Of a stretch of DNA of 15,354 nt, positions 13,608 through 15,354 are shown one piece after another. The stretch's first letter is position 1. Each line of letters begins with the position of its first letter. The stretch spans positions 1 through 15,354 of the forward strand of contig CAQVQZ010000028.1 in assembly GCA_948902155.1 (NCBI GenBank), written 5' to 3'. Source of the DNA: an uncultured Oscillibacter sp. (GTDB taxonomy: Bacteria > Bacillota_A > Clostridia > Oscillospirales > Oscillospiraceae). The notes beneath the pieces are model-generated. The model had not been told where the DNA came from. It saw nothing but the letters and a program-made list of their open reading frames with translations, and did not search any database. The position numbers and the translations under genes were made by a program.

Positions 13608-14642
13608 TTAGCCTTTATAGGGCTCCACGGTGACGCCGGTGTAATAGTGGGTGACGATCTCCCGGTAATCCGCGCCCGCCGCCGCCATGGCGTTGGCTCC
13701 GTACTGGCTCAGGCCCACGCCGTGGCCGTAGCCTGTTACAAAAAATACCATCTTGTCCTCCTGGACCTCCCAGGTGAAGCAGGCGGAGCGCAGGCCCAGG
13801 GCCGCGCGGACCTGGGTTCCTTTGGCCGTTACGCCGCCTACGGAAACCGTGGCCACGCTGCCCGCGCCGTCGGCAATGGGATTCTGGAACCAGCCGCCCA
13901 TCCCGCCGGAGAGGTCCGCCGCAGGGAAGGCCGACAGGAGCTTCCCGCGGAGGTCCTCCTTGGTGAACTCCACGCGGCTGTAGTAGTTGGGGACCCGGTC
14001 CCCGGACTCCGGGGACGTTACCGCCTGGAGATAGGGCAGGTCATTCAGCCAGACCTCCCCCGCCGAACGGGTCAGGCCCGCCGAGGAGGAGTGGAACACC
14101 GCCAGGATGGGCACGCCGCCGTAGAGCGCCGCCTGGCCGTCGGTCTCCCGGACGGCGGTTTCTACCTTGACTTCGTTGGCATCGGCGGCTTCGCCCCAGT
14201 TGGCCCGGGCCTGGTCCTCGCGGATATACGCCTGACAACAGGCGTGGTCCGTGCAGATATCGGCGGTCCCGCCGTGGTTGCCGCCGGTCTGGAGCTTGTA
14301 CAGCGTGTAGGTCCGGGCGGCCACCGCCTGAGCCTTCAGGGCTTCCAGCTCGAAAGAGGCCGGCATCTCCGCCCGGACGACCCCCACCAGATAGCGTTCC
14401 AGGTCCATCTCCAGGACCTCCTCCCCGTCCAGCACCCGGAGGGATCTGGACGCGTCCAGGTTACTGCCGGGGACGGGTGCGGGAGGCGGCGGCTCCGTTT
14501 CGTCCACCGGCTCCTCCCGGCCGAACAGGGCGGAGCGGAAGGGTACGACCACCAGCAGCGGCAGCAGAAACAGCGCCGCCAGCAGCAGCGTGGAGACGGC
14601 GATGCTCTGGTTGACCTGGCTGCTCCTCCGTTTTCGTCCCAT
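13608..14642 (-). CDS. spoIID: Stage II sporulation protein D (peptidoglycan lytic transglycosylase)
   Basis: This 344-residue protein is made in the mother cell during sporulation. It cleaves peptidoglycan glycan strands during engulfment, working with SpoIIP and SpoIIM. One membrane anchor lies at about 14-35, then a proline-rich linker. The SpoIID/LytB domain spans about 65-340, with RYLVGVVRAEMPASFELEAL holding the catalytic Glu92, then KAQAVAARTYTLY, a Cys/His cluster CTDHACC (130-136) that may bind metal, FHSSSAGLT (183-191), and the C-terminal GYGHGVGLSQYGA (304-316). All key motifs are present and the length is normal. The ATG at 14642 has AAAGGAGG 6 nt upstream. It is monocistronic, driven by a sigma-E-type promoter at 14715-14744. 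It indicates an endospore former, or one whose ancestors were. A SpoIID-like paralogue is possible, but the promoter argues for the true gene. Confidence 0.9.
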   Translation of the reverse strand: MGRKRRSSQVNQSIAVSTLLLAALFLLPLLVVVPFRSALFGREEPVDETEPPPPAPVPGSNLDASRSLRVLDGEEVLEMDLERYLVGVVRAEMPASFELEALKAQAVAARTYTLYKLQTGGNHGGTADICTDHACCQAYIREDQARANWGEAADANEVKVETAVRETDGQAALYGGVPILAVFHSSSAGLTRSAGEVWLNDLPYLQAVTSPESGDRVPNYYSRVEFTKEDLRGKLLSAFPAADLSGGMGGWFQNPIADGAGSVATVSVGGVTAKGTQVRAALGLRSACFTWEVQEDKMVFFVTGYGHGVGLSQYGANAMAAAGADYREIVTHYYTGVTVEPYKG

Positions 14643-14714
14643 GGCTTCCTCCTTTGTGGCGGCAGGGTGGTTTTCCGGCGGCGGGAACAGCGCCGGACTG
14701 GAATCCTATCTTTC

Positions 14715-14744
14715 AATCTATGCGGCGGCGGGCAGGAACATGAC
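14715..14744 (-). promoter_or_regulatory. Sigma-E-type promoter of spoIID
   Basis: On the minus strand, GTCATGTT (complement of 14737-14744), 14 nt, CATAGATT (complement of 14715-14722). This matches the sigma-E pattern (about GTCATATT, 13-15 nt, CATACAnT) at 7 of 8 positions in the -35, and at all but one of the fixed positions in the -10. It is about 75 nt upstream of the start codon. Confidence 0.65.
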
Positions 14745-14866
14745 CGGGCGGGTGTGGGAGTTTTTGGTATACGGTTCGTAGGATTCGGTATAGTATATGC
14801 CGAATTGTAATCGGTTATCGACGGATTTCCTGGGGATTCTACAAATTGGCGGGGCAATGAGAACGT

Positions 14867-14887
14867 AAAAAAATCCCCTTCCGGGGA
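14867..14887 (-). terminator. Orphan intrinsic terminator
   Basis: On the minus strand, TCCCC-GGAA-GGGGA followed by T7 (complement of 14867-14873). It would end leftward transcription arriving from beyond 14890, but no gene on that strand is seen there. It protects spoIID from read-through. Confidence 0.65.
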
Positions 14888-14890
14888 GAC

Positions 14891-15212
14891 AATGACATTC
14901 CGTTCAGCAGAAAATAAAAAGGCCCCTTTGGAAAGGGGCTCCGCCCGAAGGGCGGTGGGGATTGTCCGCAGGGACTTTCTTCTATCACCATACTGGCTGT
15001 AAAAGGAAGTCCCTGTGGACCCTCTTCTATTGTCAGACAAGAAATGAAAGGTAATCCCTGCGACAATCCTCCGTCACGTCGTCGGAAGAAACTACGCTCT
15101 GTTCCGTCGCCGCCCGAAGGGCGACGACTCCACCCGCTCCATTCCTTCCTCCTCTCCCCACAAAATCTTCGATTTTGCGGGGGCCCCAAAGGTGTGCCAC
15201 CTTCTTCCAAAA
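14891..15212. repeat. Palindromic repeat family A, copy 3, rearranged and interrupted
   Basis: The left end AATGACATTCCGTT and the first ~95 nt match copy 2 closely (GGCCCCTTTGG, CCGCCC-GAA-GGGCGG, GGATTGTCCGCAGGGACT). The core then diverges and carries extra partial arms (about 14987-15065). CAATCCTCCGTCACG (15064-15078) matches again, a 115 nt insert follows (15079-15193), GTGCCACCTTCTTCCAAAA (15194-15212) resumes the element, and the right end is missing. It occupies most of the gene-free stretch 14643-15279. Confidence 0.75.
15079..15193. other. Hairpin-rich insert within repeat copy 3
   Basis: This sequence is absent from copies 1 and 2. It holds GTCGCC-GCCCGAAG-GGCGAC (about 15105-15125) and a hairpin CCCC-A-CAAAATC-TTC-GATTTTG-C-GGGG (15156-15182), stem interrupted by one A-C mismatch. 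It may be another short dispersed repeat nested inside family A; no coding signal was seen. Confidence 0.5.
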
Positions 15213-15279
15213 TGCGAATCAATAGTAGAAAAGGAAGAAAAATAAAGACAAATGGTGCAAAAAGGACGAGAATGTCTTT

Positions 15280-15354
15280 GTGAAAGAAAAACTCATCGGA
15301 TTGTACTGCACCATTTGCCAATGCAATGATAGCAGATTCAGAGAAGAATTACAA
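15280..15354 (+). CDS. Start of an AT-rich open frame, possibly a transposase, cut by the window edge
   Basis: From GTG at 15280 the frame stays open to the last base and reads VKEKLIGLYCTICQCN and then DSRFREELQ. The YCTxCQ pattern near the N-terminus recalls, from memory, a group of transposases common in gut Firmicutes, but 25 residues are too few to be sure. The region from about 15213 on is AT-rich, unlike everything else in the window, which suggests recent arrival. An AAGGACGAG ribosome-like site lies about 9-13 nt upstream, with an ATG at 15272 whose frame closes after three codons. An 11 bp inverted repeat, CAAATGGTGCA at 15249-15259 and its complement at 15307-15317, spans the start. 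Could also be a chance frame. Confidence 0.35.
   Translation, partial: MKEKLIGLYCTICQCNDSRFREELQ

Noticed and set aside
13380..14810. 476-codon open frame on the plus strand
   Set aside because: It starts in repeat family B and is antisense to spoIID, which has intact motifs.
14839..15321. 160-codon minus-strand frame with a hydrophobic N-terminus
   Set aside because: It reads through the AT-rich edge and then repeat copy 3; the hydrophobic part is the antisense of an A-rich stretch, and no ribosome site or family match was seen.

Overview
The window looks like chromosome from a GC-rich gut Clostridium relative, most likely Oscillospiraceae. I infer this from the high-GC codon use with canonical AGGAGG ribosome sites, the SLH protein, the sporulation gene spoIID behind a sigma-E-type promoter, and dispersed palindromic repeats. 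No rRNA, tRNA, CRISPR array, phage module or defence island was found.

Layout, left to right. 3-788 is the 3' part of an amidohydrolase/deaminase gene. A Crp/Fnr-type regulator (871-1590) follows; its promoter is overlaid by a perfect 15+15 bp palindrome. On the minus strand lie a secreted SLH-domain protein (1821-3233), a small Cys-rich DUF3795 protein (3652-3984) and an acyl-ACP thioesterase (4094-4840). Divergent from the thioesterase are a DUF6194-like gene (4985-5437) and a GNAT acetyltransferase (5503-5979). A two-gene ThrE-type threonine/serine exporter (minus, 7198-5987) is divergent from exodeoxyribonuclease III (7401-8159), with abutting -35 elements.

The minus-strand group 11928-8477 is a tightly packed operon: an OmpR-family response regulator, a HAMP histidine kinase (ATGA overlap) and a membrane-anchored HtrA protease (6 nt gap). 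It reads as an envelope-stress module resembling CssRS-HtrA in logic. Upstream is a secreted protein whose C-terminal half looks like a NodB deacetylase that has lost its catalytic residues (12056-13219). Then comes spoIID (13608-14642).

The gene-free stretches are mostly repeats. Family A (3438-3641, 8255-8458 and a disrupted copy from 14891) is a ~204 bp composite palindrome with terminator-like hairpins pointing outward at both ends. Family B (13363-13561) is a ~200 bp palindromic element. The third family A copy breaks off into AT-rich DNA at about 15213, where a new open frame begins at 15280 and runs off the window; it may be the start of a transposase.

No wholly new multi-gene system is visible. 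The best leads are the regulator's operator-like palindrome, the degenerate deacetylase, the C-terminal GGADGPTGIF tail on the SLH protein, the HtrA N-terminal repeats and the terminator-bearing repeat family.
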